Shown here in pieces: positions 33,191 to 45,291 of a stretch of 64,000 nucleotides of DNA. Positions within the stretch are counted from its first letter, which is position 1; every line of letters begins with the position of its first letter. This DNA is from Gaertneriomyces semiglobifer (taxonomy: Eukaryota; Chytridiomycota; Chytridiomycetes; Spizellomycetales; Spizellomycetaceae), in assembly GCA_025558075.1 (NCBI GenBank), contig JAHLKF010000002.1, positions 930,001 to 994,000 of the forward strand, read 5' to 3'. Below the pieces are notes generated by a model. It was not told the origin of the DNA. It ran no database searches and saw only the letters and a list, made by a program, of their open reading frames with translations. The translations under genes and the position numbers were made by a program.

Positions 33191-35384
33191 ATGTCCCGTG
33201 TTGGACGCTCCAATGCATGGTCTTCGTCGGTTGAGCCGTCGCCTTCGCTCTGGACTCGGTCTTTATTTCTCGTCTCCGTCAGTGTTCTCTCCATTCTGAA
33301 CGTCTGGTTGGCATCCTATCTATCTGGTGACGAATGGACGGATAGTAAATTCGGCGGCCGTGATGAAGGCGGGCGATGGGAGATATCCTTTGTTGTCACC
33401 ATCGCCCTATGGGCAGTCCTGGGTGTGGATCATGCATGGCGATTTTTGCGGTGGATCCAGGGGTATGCCTTGTTGGAAACACTGGGACGATGGTTGATGG
33501 GCTGCATCAAAGGGAAAGTATGGCTACGCTGCTTCTACTGCAATGAAGACCAGATGATGGAGGAAGCAGACCGCAACAAGGCATGGTTGTGCAACAAGTG
33601 TTTGTCAAACAACAATGCCGCAGACGCTCATGCTATTGTGGGTTGCCTTTTCTCCAATTCAACCATGTGCGTCAATACTCCTTCTTATCTGTTGGTTACG
33701 TTCCATTAGGTTGAGGATGATGGAACGACTTCTGGCCGTACTGCCGCTCCACCCCGAGCCGGATCGATCTTTTGTCACACTTGCGAACAAAATCAACAAC
33801 TTATTATCAGATTACTGGCAGAGTACAATCCGGGAAACGACGAGTACTATAATGAAACAGTTGACTCCTACAAGGAATGGCTGGAGAAAGTGTATCCTCC
33901 TGTGTGTGGAGCTTGTCTCCCGAGATTACGGCGTGCGCTGCGCCATTGTGACGTCCGCGTGAAGAAGACTCTGATGAACCAAAGTCTTGCTAACTGGAAG
34001 CCTCCAGTGACCAAGCCAACCAGTCAAAAGCCTACTTTGGAGTACACCTGTATCTGGACAGTGTTCACTTCCTTGCTATTGCTCACCTCGGTCACTTTCA
34101 TCGTCATTTTGCTCTACGGTAATTATATTATGCATGTTGCCAAGTTACAACCGCCTTATCAACCAGTTTCTCTGCAGGTGTGATTTTTCCGATCAGTTTC
34201 CGGTGTAGTGATGAGTTGGCAAGTCAGCAGATTCCAGCCTCCGGCGTTGGAACCTTCTTTTGCTTATACCGGGTGCCCATGATGGAGCCGAAAAATCGAT
34301 CGTTATGCATAAAGATAGGTCTCCCGGCCCTTGCGCATTTCAATGCAATCTCGTCACTTTCGCTCTTGCTGGACCCATTCGCCTTTGTGCGACGACAGTC
34401 TACTACCCTCTGGATCGACAAGCAGACATACCGGTGGGCGCAAGTCAGACTTGTTCTGACACGGACGATATTAGAGTATATGTTGGCGACTCAAGTATCC
34501 CCGCTGCTGAGTTGGGCGGCTAACTTGTCATTGCTTGTTGTTACATGTGAGGTAGGTAACTGCGCAGGTGCCCACGGCGATTTCAAACTCGTCTAAAGTC
34601 ATCATCACGTATAGTCCTCATGGGCGAGCTGGTGTTCTATACGTCCCCATGTACGTTCATCGACTGGCCGCTTGCCAACCGACTTGGCGGCAGCGAAGGA
34701 GTCGTCATTGGCAGGTCGTACTACTTCCAGTCAGCATAGAATCGACGATGAAATAGACCATCTAGCCGATATCTTCAGGCCTTCTGGCCGACCGCCCGCT
34801 CGCTCTGAGGCGCGTTTGGGTGCTCACTCATTTGGCACCAATACTGATGCGAAGAGCCTAGAAAAATTTGTCGAGGCTCGCCGTACTTTTTGGAAGAGGA
34901 TGCACCTGGCCCAACATGTGACAGGAAGCTGTGCAGCACTACAGCTTCTGCAGCTGTTTGCCTGGCGACGGGTCAACTTCTTTACTTTCGTGCCTGTCTC
35001 TATTGTACTGCACGTTGCTCTTCTCGCCGTACTGGTTATGTGCAGCCTTTACAGCTCGAGTCAAAGAAACTTGTCATCTCTCACAGGGTCCTTGGTAAGT
35101 TATGGGATTTCATATAGGTGTGATTCACGTGAACGCTGACAACTATCTTCTGGGACCAGCGTTCTGCTATATGGATGTGCTTACTTAGGGTGACATGGTT
35201 GATTGTTGCCAAGTTCTATCGAGTGTACTGTGAAAATACCGACTTCCACCAATGGATGCGCGATTCCGAGGTCGCGCAAGTGCTTGGGCTAGAATTTCTG
35301 CGGTGGGTGGAGACAGGTGCAGTGGCGCTCTATGCGTACATGTGGATACTGCTTGAGGTAAAAGATGACGCGCATGGCAGCTAA
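33191..35384 (+). CDS. IMA1: Samp1/TMEM201/Ima1-type inner nuclear membrane protein
   Basis: Inner nuclear membrane protein family (human TMEM201/Samp1, fission yeast Ima1) that links the envelope to LINC complexes and chromatin. Five exons, 33191..33637, 33710..34118, 34178..34551, 34615..35094, 35160..35384, give about 644 residues. The conserved N-terminal zinc domain has CFYCNEDQMMEEADRNKAW and CNKC, then FCHTCEQNQQLIIRLLAEYN and VYPPVCGACLPRLRRALR, with the Cys-x2-Cys pairs intact. Hydrophobic segments occur at the N terminus (SLFLVSVSVLSILNVWLASY), after the zinc domain (VFTSLLLLTSVTFIVILLYG) and several times in the C-terminal third. The stop is at 35382-35384, 40 bases from the stop of the convergent NDK gene. 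Confidence 0.9.
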
Positions 35385-35424
35385 GGACGCAGAACAACAA
35401 CGCATGTATTGGGCATCGTGACGT

Positions 35425-36382
35425 CTAGTTCTCGGAAGTCACCCACTCGGCATCAGCGACTTTAATCGAAGTTGCGTTAGTTGATAATTGACGAGGACAT
35501 GCATATATGACAAGACTCACATTCCCAGTTGTTGACTTCGTCCTTTTTGAACCACAAGGAGATTTCCGTCTCTGCAGACTGCAGGAGCGCACGGCAAAGA
35601 TTAAATGGAAATTCTGCGGCGGTCAAAGCCAAGCTCCGAGCTTACCTCGAAAGAGTCGGAACCGTGGATAACATTGCGGCCGACGCTAATGCAATAGTCG
35701 GCACGGATGGTACCGGGCGCAGCGTCAAGCGGGTTTGTGGCGCCAATAATTTTACGTCCTTGACGGATCACATCCTTTCCTTCCCTTCAAGGCAAGTTGA
35801 GGAGTTAAGAGACGGAAGCCTGCTGCTTGTCAACTCAATGGGGACCTACCAAACCATAGCAATGACCGGAGCGCGACCGGAAGTCATGTAGTTGACGAGA
35901 CCGGCAAAGAAGGGGCGCTCCTTAAGGTCGGCATAGTGTGTCTCGGCCAACTGCTTGCTAGGGACAATGGCCTGGTGTTCGGTGTATCAACAGATCGGAT
36001 GTTCACAATGCCATCATGCAGCTGCATACACTACCTTAAGACCAACTAGCTTGTAGCCCTTCTTTTCGAATCTAGCGATGATCTCCCCAACCAGCCTTCT
36101 CTGAGTACCGTCTGGTTTGATGGCGATGAAAGTGCGCTCGACGCCTCCCTTAACACCGGCGGCAGTCGGCTTAGGCTTAGTTGCGGACGCTTTTCCTTCG
36201 GCGTGAATGGAGTTGGCATTGCAGATACTGTAGGCGGCAACACCAGCGGCACCGGCGGCAGCGAACGCAGCCCAACGGCGCGAGCCGGATTGAACACTTG
36301 CGGTAGCCAGACCACGACGTCCAACCGGGACGGCCATGCGGGCCGCCTGACGAAGAGAAGGAGCAACGCGTGCGAAGAACAT
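35425..36382 (-). CDS. nucleoside diphosphate kinase, mitochondrial type
   Basis: Transfers the gamma phosphate between nucleoside di- and triphosphates through a phospho-histidine. Five minus-strand exons, 36035..36382, 35850..35971, 35646..35784, 35521..35578, 35425..35459, give 233 residues. The first ~85 residues are an Arg-rich presequence ([18 protein letters not shown]) followed by an Ala/Gly-rich hydrophobic stretch, which suggests import to the mitochondrial intermembrane space or inner membrane (inference). The core has [34 protein letters not shown], and the active site [10 protein letters not shown] with the catalytic His. It ends [20 protein letters not shown]. Plus-strand frames across these exons are shadows. 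Confidence 0.95.
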
Positions 36383-36711
36383 GTCTAGTTTTGCTGCTGC
36401 TGGTGTGTTCGTTAGGGATCTTACTGCAGGATGGGGTTCGGCGTGGTCCTTTGCTTTTGGTAAAACTTCCGAAGCGACGATGATCTACGCGGACGACCAA
36501 AGTCCGCGCATAAGGGTCACGTGACTGTATGGGTAGCCGAGGTGCGTAGGAAACTTGCAAAGAGATCCAACGGCGACCAGACAACCGTCTCCTGCAGGGC
36601 CTCGAAATTCGACATTTCTCCCTGGACAGCACAGAGGGATTCGGCAGGAGCCTCCAGAGAACTGACTTGTAGTGGATCACTCATCTTTCGCCACATCTTT
36701 ATAAACGCATA
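36383..36711. other. divergent promoter region, NDK / NDUFS5
   Basis: About 329 bases between divergent start codons of two nuclear genes for mitochondrial proteins. No coding block. A bidirectional promoter is likely (inference). Confidence 0.5.
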
Positions 36712-37088
36712 ATGTCTTCCGGATTCGGCACAAACGGTGGACGAGGACGATGCTTCCCTTTTTGGCAAGAATTCGCAGCCTGCTTTGTACAGACCGACGA
36801 GCCTCGTAAGCAATGCAAGAATCAGTTTGAGGACTACCAGGAATGCTTACATCACCGCAAAGAGGTGGGTGACCTGTGTGTAGCGCTGAATGAGGACATC
36901 AAAACTTGGTGCATGGCCACTCGAATCGATATCGAGGCCTCATCCTTGTTTCCTGTGGCAATTAATTCTGCAAGAGCGACTGTACTGATTATTTGCTCTC
37001 TTCCCTGCAGTTGCTCCGTCTGTCACTTGTCCAAGAAGAGTATCAGAAAGCGAAACAGCGCACGGCGCAAGGTGCACCGAATGCGTGA
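36712..37088 (+). CDS. NDUFS5: complex I subunit NDUFS5 (15 kDa, CHCH)
   Basis: Accessory subunit of mitochondrial NADH:ubiquinone oxidoreductase with a twin Cys-x9-Cys fold imported by Mia40. Two exons, 36712..36864 and 37011..37088, give 76 residues over a 146-base phase-0 intron. The fungal signature is MSSGFGTNGGRGRCFPFWQE, then Cys-x9-Cys patterns (CFPFWQEFAAC; CKNQFEDYQEC) and YQECLHHRKE. The tail reads EEYQKAKQRTAQGAP. The intron could be read through for about 85 codons, but the spliced tail matches the family much better. Confidence 0.9.
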
Positions 37089-38088
37089 ACACCGATCTTC
37101 ATTCCAGACTTTGAACAACTAGCATGACGAGCACCGTTTGATAATATATGAATGGGTGGTTTGCAAACGACTTCAGGAACAAAGATGTGAGAAGTTAGAG
37201 CAATATATATACCTCGGAATCTCGCTTTGTTTCCTGATGGGTATTTCATTGCGCTACGTTGTCTGTAACATCCTTGTCGTCGCAAATTAGGCAACGCAGA
37301 TGAAAGTGGTGATCAATTCTTGAAGTGTTCGTTGCACGTTCCCGAGAACCCGATGCGATCATAGAGAATACTAAGTCGGTATACTACACTAGTATCACTG
37401 GGGTGGTTTACAGCTTTCGGCTTCGCGCTGACGATCTTGCTGTGTGGAAAAGCCGGCTTTCATGTAGAGCTTTAAGAAATCCTCCATAATCACGGCCCGC
37501 GGGTGAGTCGTCTGGCCCCGTCCACAATCAAACTCTCTATACGCTACAAGCAAGAAGACGGCCGAAAGGCTGTCCTTTTATAGTAGGAAGAAATCACTTG
37601 TACTCTTCCATGTAATGAAAGGCACAGAACCACTATGCCTAACAACGATGCTCACAACCTTTCCTGCTCCCTGGCAAGACCAATGCCATTTTTAAACAGT
37701 GATGTCCCATACACCACCACTTTTCCAAGAAAGTGATGCTGCTTATGCCCACTCGTCATGGCTGGTTATGTCGTTGGTTGGATGATGGGTGCCAGAGGAA
37801 GCACCGAAGCAGACAATTGTCCAGCTGAACGCGCCTGCTCTTGTTGAGATCAACCACGAGTTACCTGGACGGCAACCGGCATAGGCACAACGCCAACCAC
37901 CGGGCATACTCATCGGCAATTGTGGATTTGGCGGCAACATACCCGGATCAAGGACTCTTAACAGCGAGAGTCTCCAGAAACTTCAGCAGGGACACCTGTC
38001 GCGTCGCCAGATCCAGCTGGAGTGCGCGAGAAAGCAACAACGACGTAGAGCAACTCATCAATAGACGGGGTAGATTTGGGAAGTCAGG
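37089..38088. other. 1-kb intergenic region, NDUFS5 / ARP1
   Basis: No gene supported. The minus strand at about 37860-37940 has a short Pro/Met-rich stretch ending in two Cys and followed by a gtaact donor-like site, but no exon structure could be built. Plus-strand frames (37841-38125) overlap the ARP1 start and look like shadows. Confidence 0.4.
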
Positions 38089-39475
38089 ATGGAATTTGAG
38101 GATGTGCTCACAAACCAACCGGTAGTCATCGACAATGTATGGCGTGGTTGTAGACCTCTGTTTGCAAGTACTATGGCCTGTGTTGACACATTGCCTTTAG
38201 GGTTCAGGCGTCATCAAAGCTGGATTCGCCGGTGATGACCAGCCAAAATGTTACTTTTCCTCATTGTAAGTCAATGTAGGCATTGTCCGGTGGTGTCGTT
38301 TTGGTGCCCATTGCTCATTCGTGGGACTGCGATGGAAACAGTGTAGGAAGACCCAAACACCTGCGAGTTATGGCAGGTGCAGTGGAGGGCGACACATTCA
38401 TAGGACGGAAAGCTCAGGAACTCCGCGGCCTACTACGAATAAAGTATCCAATGGAGCATGGCATCGTGACAGACTGGGCCGATATGGAAAAGATATGGTC
38501 TTTCGTCTATGAGGAGGAACTCAAGATTCTGTCCGAAGAGGTAAGGTTGATGTGGCACCAGTTACATTATTCGGTGTCCTAACAAATGTCTAGCACCCGG
38601 TACTATTAACGGAGGCGCCACTCAATCCACGCTCCAACCGCGACCAGGCTGCACAAATTCTGTTCGAAACATTCAATGTGCCGGCGTTGTTCATGTCTAT
38701 CCAAGCTGTTCTAGCATTATACGCTTCTGGACGAACTACTGGCATAGTGCTGGATGTCGGAGATGGCGCTACGCATGCGGTGCCTGTATACGAAGGCTTC
38801 ACGATGCCGAATGCGGTACGACGGGTCGACGTTGCCGGCCGGGACGTCACCGACCACCTGCAGCTATTGTTGCGCAAGTCGGGCCATACCTTTCACACTA
38901 GTGCAGAAAAGGAAGTAGTGCGGATTATTAAGGAAAAGGCATGCTATATCGCACTGAATCCGGCAAAGGAAGAGAAGGAGGCGGGAGGAAAATATGATGA
39001 TTTCATACTCCCGGATGGCAACGTCATTAAGCTGGGTCCGGAACGCTTCCGGGCCCCGGAAATCATGTTCCATCCTGAGCAAATCGGTTTGGAATACTCT
39101 GGCGTTCACCAAGTAGTTGTCGATTCGATCAACAAGGCGGACATGGATTTGCGTAAGAGCCTCTATTCCAATATTGTATTGAGCGGAGGATCAACTTTAT
39201 GTCGCGGATTCGGCGACAGACTTCTACATGAGGTGAAGCGACTCGCCTTGAAAGACGTGAAAATAAAGATATATGCGCCACCAGAGCGCAAATATTCCAC
39301 TTGGATAGGAGGGTCCATTCTAGCCTCCTTGAGTAAGTCCTGGCGGATTTTGTTCACAGCTTGATTTTGGAAACTCAAAGTTTTGCTTCTTCTAGGCACT
39401 TTCAAGAAGATGTGGGTGTCGGCAGAAGAATATCAAGAAGATCCCGATATCATTCATAAGCGATTCATGGGATGA
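38089..39475 (+). CDS. ARP1: centractin (ARP1), dynactin filament subunit
   Basis: Actin-related protein that forms the short filament of dynactin and so serves cytoplasmic dynein. Five exons, 38089..38136, 38201..38265, 38342..38540, 38594..39332, 39396..39475, give 376 residues, the length of human ACTR1A. Blocks: [106 protein letters not shown] and [12 protein letters not shown]. The [16 protein letters not shown] start and the VGRPKH block are ARP1 rather than actin. The nucleotide-binding loops look intact. Confidence 0.97.
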
Positions 39476-39557
39476 TCAAGTTCTGGAATATGTCTATTGC
39501 CCGCTGTACATACTGTTCTGAACCTCGTGACCAAGCTACAACTCTGTACTATATACT

Positions 39558-40583
39558 TTAGACTATTACGGCGTGTTTGTTAAAGGTCTCTGGGTTAACT
39601 GCAAATACTCGTAGCGCGTCTGCTTCCAAAAAGTGCATTGGTCCAGCAATAACCAACGAATGTAATGGTCCGCCAAAGTCAACATCTAGCAACTCTTGTA
39701 GCGTCCCCGCGACAACTTTCTGATCATTACAGCCGACACGGGCCAACCCAACAGCAATGGTGTCTGCTGAATAAATATTCTCTTTCCGTCTTTCTTCAAC
39801 CTCCAAGAGTTGCTCCACGCATTGATTCACAGTCATGTATCGTGGAGGTTCGTAAATCTTCCGCCCTCTGGATGCAGTACGATTAGTGATACGAAAACGT
39901 GAGTGTGGCGAGTAGATTCGCGTTACCTCGCGAGATTCTCAATACTCTGTTCTTTGACTTTAATGTCCAACAAACATAGCGTGTGTAACCCCACGCTACG
40001 ATTGACTTTGATCTTGTCGTAGAAACTGTCCGGCCTCCAATTCTCAGTGAAAAAAACGATGGATACAGCTTGGCCGTAATTGTAAAGCTGCAGTCCACAA
40101 CAACCAATGGCGTTCATAATGGATGCGTTGTGAATTGGCACGACTGGTATCTTCAGTTCTTGCGCGCGAAGAACCAAGTCGGTATGTGTTGTCGCTCTGA
40201 CTCATTTATGAGCAATCGGTACATATATCTGCAAAGCTTTCACAATATCCTCACCCAAAGGGGTCGCCCACGACGAGAAATGCGACGTTTACTTTGTCAG
40301 CATCTTTCAGTATAAGATCCGCCTCACTTTCCACCATTTCGCGATCCGCAATCATTACTGGTTTTTGGTAGAATGCTTCCTTGAGACAAAAGCGACATCA
40401 AAGTTACGTTCAATCATACTCGACTTCCCAGACAGGGGTACTCACCAAGCGCTCTTTGCCAACACTCAGGATGCTGGTGTACGCTTCAAGGTACACTCGC
40501 TCACATGACTGAACTGCTTCCAACCCTTTCACAGTAATGTCTTTCTCATCAGAGAGACCCAACCCTATCACGTATAGCACCAT
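39558..40583 (-). CDS. DPH5: diphthine methyl ester synthase
   Basis: SAM-dependent methyltransferase that makes the diphthine intermediate on the eEF2 histidine. Four minus-strand exons, 40446..40583, 40255..40379, 39927..40196, 39558..39867, give 280 residues. Blocks: [98 protein letters not shown] and [16 protein letters not shown]. These follow eukaryotic DPH5 from end to end. eEF2 modification fits well with the nearby translation genes, but co-location carries no evident functional meaning. Confidence 0.95.
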
Positions 40584-40795
40584 TTTGATCGTTCTGTTAA
40601 TGGTTTAAGGTTCAGCGACGCTTGTTCGTCAAAAAATGTTGCGCGCCCGTCCACGTGTAGTCGATAAGCAAAAGTGAAGATCCTGTTGAACTCTGGCTTT
40701 CGTTTCTTGAACACTCTTAGCACTCTTGGGCAAAAGGATAGTTAAGGGTAACATCGTTGCGGTGATTGAATCACGGTCCTGTGTTGGCAGGTGCA

Positions 40796-43700
40796 ATGTC
40801 GGCGTATGCGCAATTATGTTCGACGTTGGAGGCTGCGGCCTCTCCCGACACGACGATCCGGCGGCCAGCCGATGACCAGCTTAAGCAATGGGAAGAGGAG
40901 CCAGGCTTCCATTCTCTTTTACAGGTAACATCTGTTGCAGGTTCTCCATCAAATATGAGGCCTTGCCGTTTTTGTCGCATCCTATATTAATGTCGAGCTT
41001 GTAGGATGTCTCTGTTGATCGCAACATAGATCCCAGAGTCCGACTTCTCTCCACTATTTATCTAAAGAATGGCATCGACAAGTTTTGGCGTAGAGCTAGA
41101 TCCACGGGGTAACTATCTACTCTTGTACTGTAATTCCTCTCGCGGAAAGCCTCATACGTATGGTCAGAAAGATCACAACCGAGGAAAAGGCGAAGATTCG
41201 ACAGAAGTTGTTAAGTGTCCTTGACGAGGACAACGAAAAGGTTCTTGTTCCTTATTCGTGTTGCTACTGGTACATATAGGAACTGAGAGTCTGTACGGCG
41301 TAGATAGCCCAACAAACAAGCGTTATCATCGCCAAGATCGCTCGGACTGATTATCCAAATGAGTGGTACGTATCATTTGAGTAAAGTGTGTGAACCTCGC
41401 TGACATCCATTGTGCAGGCCAAGCTTGCTGCACGAACTGATAGAAGCTATTCGAACCACGTATACGACGAATGCCACAACATTATCCGCACGACACGCAC
41501 AAGTTCAATTTCGAGCGCTCACGACATTATACCTCGTGGTGAAAGCTCTATGCTCTAGCAGACTTCCAGCTGGAAAGAAGATGTTTCAGCAAGTAAATAT
41601 CATTATTCCAAATGAGAATGTGGCTTTTCCCACTGATTGGAGTGGCGCAGGTATCTCCAGAGTTGCTCCAGTACACCGGTACCATTTTCACCGAACAATC
41701 TGATCGTTTTCTGGCACACGCCGAGGCACTGGTGAATGGCCAAGTCGTTGACCTTCTTCCGGCGGAGTTTAATGTACAAATCGCCGTGATAAGCTTGAAG
41801 ATTCTGAGGAGAGTTATTGTTTACGGCTTCGCAACGCTACATGCCTCGCCGGATGCTCTCGTAAGTAATGCGCGAATGCTGGACAGCAAAGCCGATGACT
41901 GACGATACCTCTGTGGTAACTTTTTTCAGAACGTATACGGACTCCTGCTCAATTACCTGTCGAAATTTGTTCAACTTTGTAAGTTTCGCATCATTTGTTC
42001 AGCTTTTGGCGCGCCAAGTGATCTAATCCAGTTGTCTCTTACAGTAAACCTGGTTTCTAAAGCTACATATCCAAAGATTTACAAGTGTCTCACATCCGCA
42101 GTCATGCAAATCGGCAAGATATACCTCGACTTTCAGGGGAGAGATGTTTACGGGTTTGTGTCTGCTCCTGGGAGCACAGATGCGCTGAAATATTACTGGT
42201 CACACCTCGAGGCGGGAGGAACAGTCGGAGGTATGTTGGTGTGCGACGGCAATGTGCGGTGACGAATTCGTTTGAACTTCCAGCTTCTTACAGACAAGCC
42301 AACAACCGAAAAATTCCTCGTACAGGGGATGATTCTTTTGAGAAGAGTGGTAAAGAACAAAGATCTCGCAGAACCGCCGCGTTCTGCAGCCACTCTTGAT
42401 GCTACGTCGGTTTCTGCGGTGGATGTTCCGAGTATTCGTCGGCTGCTACAGACGGAGCTTTTAACAGAAGCCTTTGTCCGCAAAAGTTGCGAAGTGCTGG
42501 TGGTCCGGTACCTTAAATGGAGCGACGAAGAGTTGTCTAACTGGGAAAATGAGCCCGAAGAGTTTGTGGCTGAGGTGGATTCAGATGCTTGGACGTTCTC
42601 CGTGAGACCGTGTGCCGAGAAGCTCTTCATGGATCTCATGCAGACAAACCGCACACTGTTACAACCTTTTATAATGACTGTACTGCAAAGCATCTCGCCT
42701 TCCAGCGATCCAAACGACCTCGCGGCGCTATTAATGAGGGATGCCATCTACTGCGCGGTCGGTCTGGCAGCTAGCGACCTATACGACTTTGTTGATTTTG
42801 ACGTATGGTTCCGCACTTCCTTGGCCTCCGAAGCATTCGATACAAATCCACGCTCAAAATTGATACGACGACGAGTAGCTTGGTTGATTGGACAATGGCT
42901 CCCCGTCAAAGGCACTGCTGCAGGCCGCAGGGAGGTGTATCCGGTTGTCTTACACTTGCTGGGCGATGCGGATCTGGTTGTCCGCTTAACCACGGTGGTA
43001 ACTCTCAAAGATATTATCGACGATTTTGATTTTGAACCAGCAGACTTCTTACCATACCTGGATGCAACTATCGAACGGTTCGTTGGACTGATGAAAGATG
43101 TGGAAGAGTTCGACAGTAAAGTCAAGGTTCTCAATTGTTTAGCTGTGCTGGTGCAACGGCTGGAGGAAGCTATAAAGCCGTTTGCTGCCAGAATTGTCAG
43201 CTTGTTACCTGAGCTCTGGCAAGACGCCGAAGGCCAAGATATGTTTCGGGCAAGCATTGTCAACATGATGGCTGGTCTCACATCTTCGTTGAAAGAAGAT
43301 TCCATGCAGTTGCATGAGTTTGTCATCCCCGTCATTGATTATAGTGTGAACACAGGAAACGTATGTGTCGTGTTGCGTTGCCGCTTGCTGTGTAGCTGCA
43401 TAAGCTAACTTATCGTGTCATATCATTGTCCATAGCCGGCGCATGTATATCTTCTGGAGGATGGCATTGAGCTTTGGCTTGCCGTGATTCGAAATGCGAC
43501 AGCATGCACTGAACCGTTACTATCTCTGTTTCCCCACGCGCTGGGGTTATTAGAGTACGGGAGTGAAGGGTTGAAAAAGACGTTGGCAGTGGTCGAAGGC
43601 TACGTAATCCTTGCCCCTGCTCTGGTACTACAGGTAAGAGCTCATGAGCACCCGAGCATGTTATAGTTGCAACTGTCAGAACTGACATGGTGACCACTGC

Positions 43701-44581
43701 TCCCAGACGTATGCTCCGGATATTGCCAGTCGCCTAGCAGAAATGCTTGGCTCGCTCAGACCGCAAGCATCAAACTCAATTCTACGGTGCTTGGACGTGG
43801 TCCTTCATTGCTGTTACTCGCAGGGCCTGTTAGATGCTCTGCTGCCGACGGTGCTCCAGACTCAAATTTTCGAAAAACTTATCAGAAGTATAATGGAAGG
43901 AACTGAACTGGGGGTCATCCTTGTGGGGTACATTACTGTCCTTGCCCGAGTTGCTCTGTATCAGCCGACGTCTTTTTGGCAAGTACTCCAGAGCATCGGT
44001 GCCAAATGGGGAATGCCAACCTTACCTGCCTCTTTCGTGAGCAAATGGTGTGAACTGGTTAGTATATCAGAGTACTGTGTTTTGTGGCACCCCACATTCC
44101 TGGCAACATACTAATGGCCGCAATAGTTTGACCAAATGGGACATGGGAAGCAAAGGAAATTGACGGCATTGGCGCTGGCCAACCTTGTGGGCACGGCCGA
44201 TCCAGCCGTCATTGCCCGGTTGGATTGCATTCTACCGATACTTTCAAGTGTCATTCTGGATTTGAAAGACCTAGACCGCGACGCGTACGTGCTGATCATG
44301 GGCTGGAGGGTTACTAACTTATAGCTAATATTACTTCCCGTAGGCAACTGATTTACACATATGAGGCGCTTTCTGATGCTGAAGATGAACTATGCGCGGA
44401 CGCTCAACGACGCGCAACGCTCACTGGTCATGATCCCGTTCAAGGAATTGACAATGTCGCCCTATTTGTTGGTCAGAAGCTGAAAGAGTTTGAAGCGGCT
44501 GTTGGCAGCGCCCAATTTCAGCAGATTTTAAGTGGGATTGACGGTCTGGTCGTCCGTGATCTGATGCAGCTTTTAAATTAA
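40796..44581 (+). CDS. IPO11: importin-11 / Kap120-type karyopherin
   Basis: Importin-beta-family nuclear transport receptor; IPO11 imports UBE2M/UBE2E-type enzymes and rpL12, and Kap120 is its fungal relative. Thirteen exons, 40796..40924, 41005..41108, 41168..41240, 41304..41365, 41418..41592, 41651..41860, 41930..41978, 42045..42230, 42294..43360, 43436..43633, 43707..44057, 44127..44284, 44344..44581, give 999 residues with closing phases. The importin N-terminal domain reads RRPADDQLKQWEEEPGFHSL and STIYLKNGIDKFWRRAR. Diagnostic IPO11 blocks are LSNWENEPEEFVAEV, YCAVGLAASDLYDFVDFD, RRRVAWLIGQWLPVK, TLKDIIDDFDFEP and PAHVYLLEDGIELWL. The whole length is alpha-helical HEAT-repeat type. Confidence 0.93.
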
Positions 44582-44925
44582 TGGAAGTCAATAGCATAGT
44601 CCTTACCCTTATGTGGTAGACCAGGAGACGATTCTAGCATTGTAGGCATAGATTTGATATAAATTTTTGACAGATTTTCTCACTGGAATGCTCTGCAAGG
44701 CTTGCAAGGTACGCGTGAACGGCGCAGTCACCCCACACTTTCTGGAGGAAAGCCTTGCGAGAGTCATTCCCGCGTCATCACCAAAGCCATATCCGCATGG
44801 CCGACGCAGCCATGATGACCGCGATATATAAAACGACCGACTGCAGATCTCCCCCTCACACCCTCCAAAGCGACGGCCTACAGATATCTACCTGATTAAA
44901 CATTCATTGAACTCGATCAACAAAC
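44582..44925. promoter_or_regulatory. metallothionein upstream region with TATA box and TGCAAGG repeats
   Basis: About 344 bases between the importin stop and the metallothionein ATG. TATATAAAA at 44825-44833 lies about 93 bases before the ATG, a reasonable TATA position. Further upstream TGCAAGG occurs twice in tandem (44694-44700, 44703-44709) and inverted as CCTTGC at 44753-44758. These could be regulator sites for metal response (inference). Confidence 0.55.
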
Positions 44926-45291
44926 ATGGAAGGACAACACAAGTGCAGCTGCACCGAAAGTGAGTGTTAACCTGCGCGTCCTGCTGCGAGTGACTGGGAA
45001 CCATTTGTGTTGACCATCCATCCATCCTTCCCAGACACCCCAAGCCACACGTGTGCGTGCATCCAGTCTGGCAAGGACTGTGGGTGCAAGTCCAAGCACA
45101 GCGATTCTGGGAGCGGTGCGTCCACAATGCAAAAAGTTGGCAGTGCCGTTCACAACGAGGTAGGATCTCTTTAGACATATTCCTCTCGGTATGGGACTTT
45201 TGGCTCACGCCTTTTATGTCAGGCGTGTCAGTGTCATGGGTCTGGTAAAGGCTGCGGATGCAAGGAGCAGTGCAAATGTGGCCAAACTTAA
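44926..45291 (+). CDS. metallothionein-like Cys-x-Cys protein
   Basis: Small metal-binding protein predicted to chelate copper, zinc or cadmium in the cytosol. Three exons, 44926..44959, 45035..45159, 45223..45291, give 75 residues with closing phases. Twelve cysteines occur, all as six Cys-x-Cys pairs: CSC and CAC and CGC in the N-terminal half, then CQC, CGC and CKC in the C-terminal half. A Ser/Gly/His-bearing linker of about 25 residues without Cys separates the two clusters, giving a two-domain layout. There are no aromatic residues. It does not match yeast CUP1 or the standard vertebrate spacing by eye, so I give no symbol. Confidence 0.85.

Noticed and set aside
35529..35891. A 120-codon plus-strand open frame that looks like a last exon of the Samp1/Ima1 gene
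   Set aside because: It is antisense to three NDK exons that encode the conserved active site; the Samp1 frame stops cleanly at 35384.
37743..38125. Plus- and minus-strand frames upstream of ARP1
   Set aside because: Composition and phases give no consistent exon chain, and the plus frame runs over the ARP1 start in another frame.
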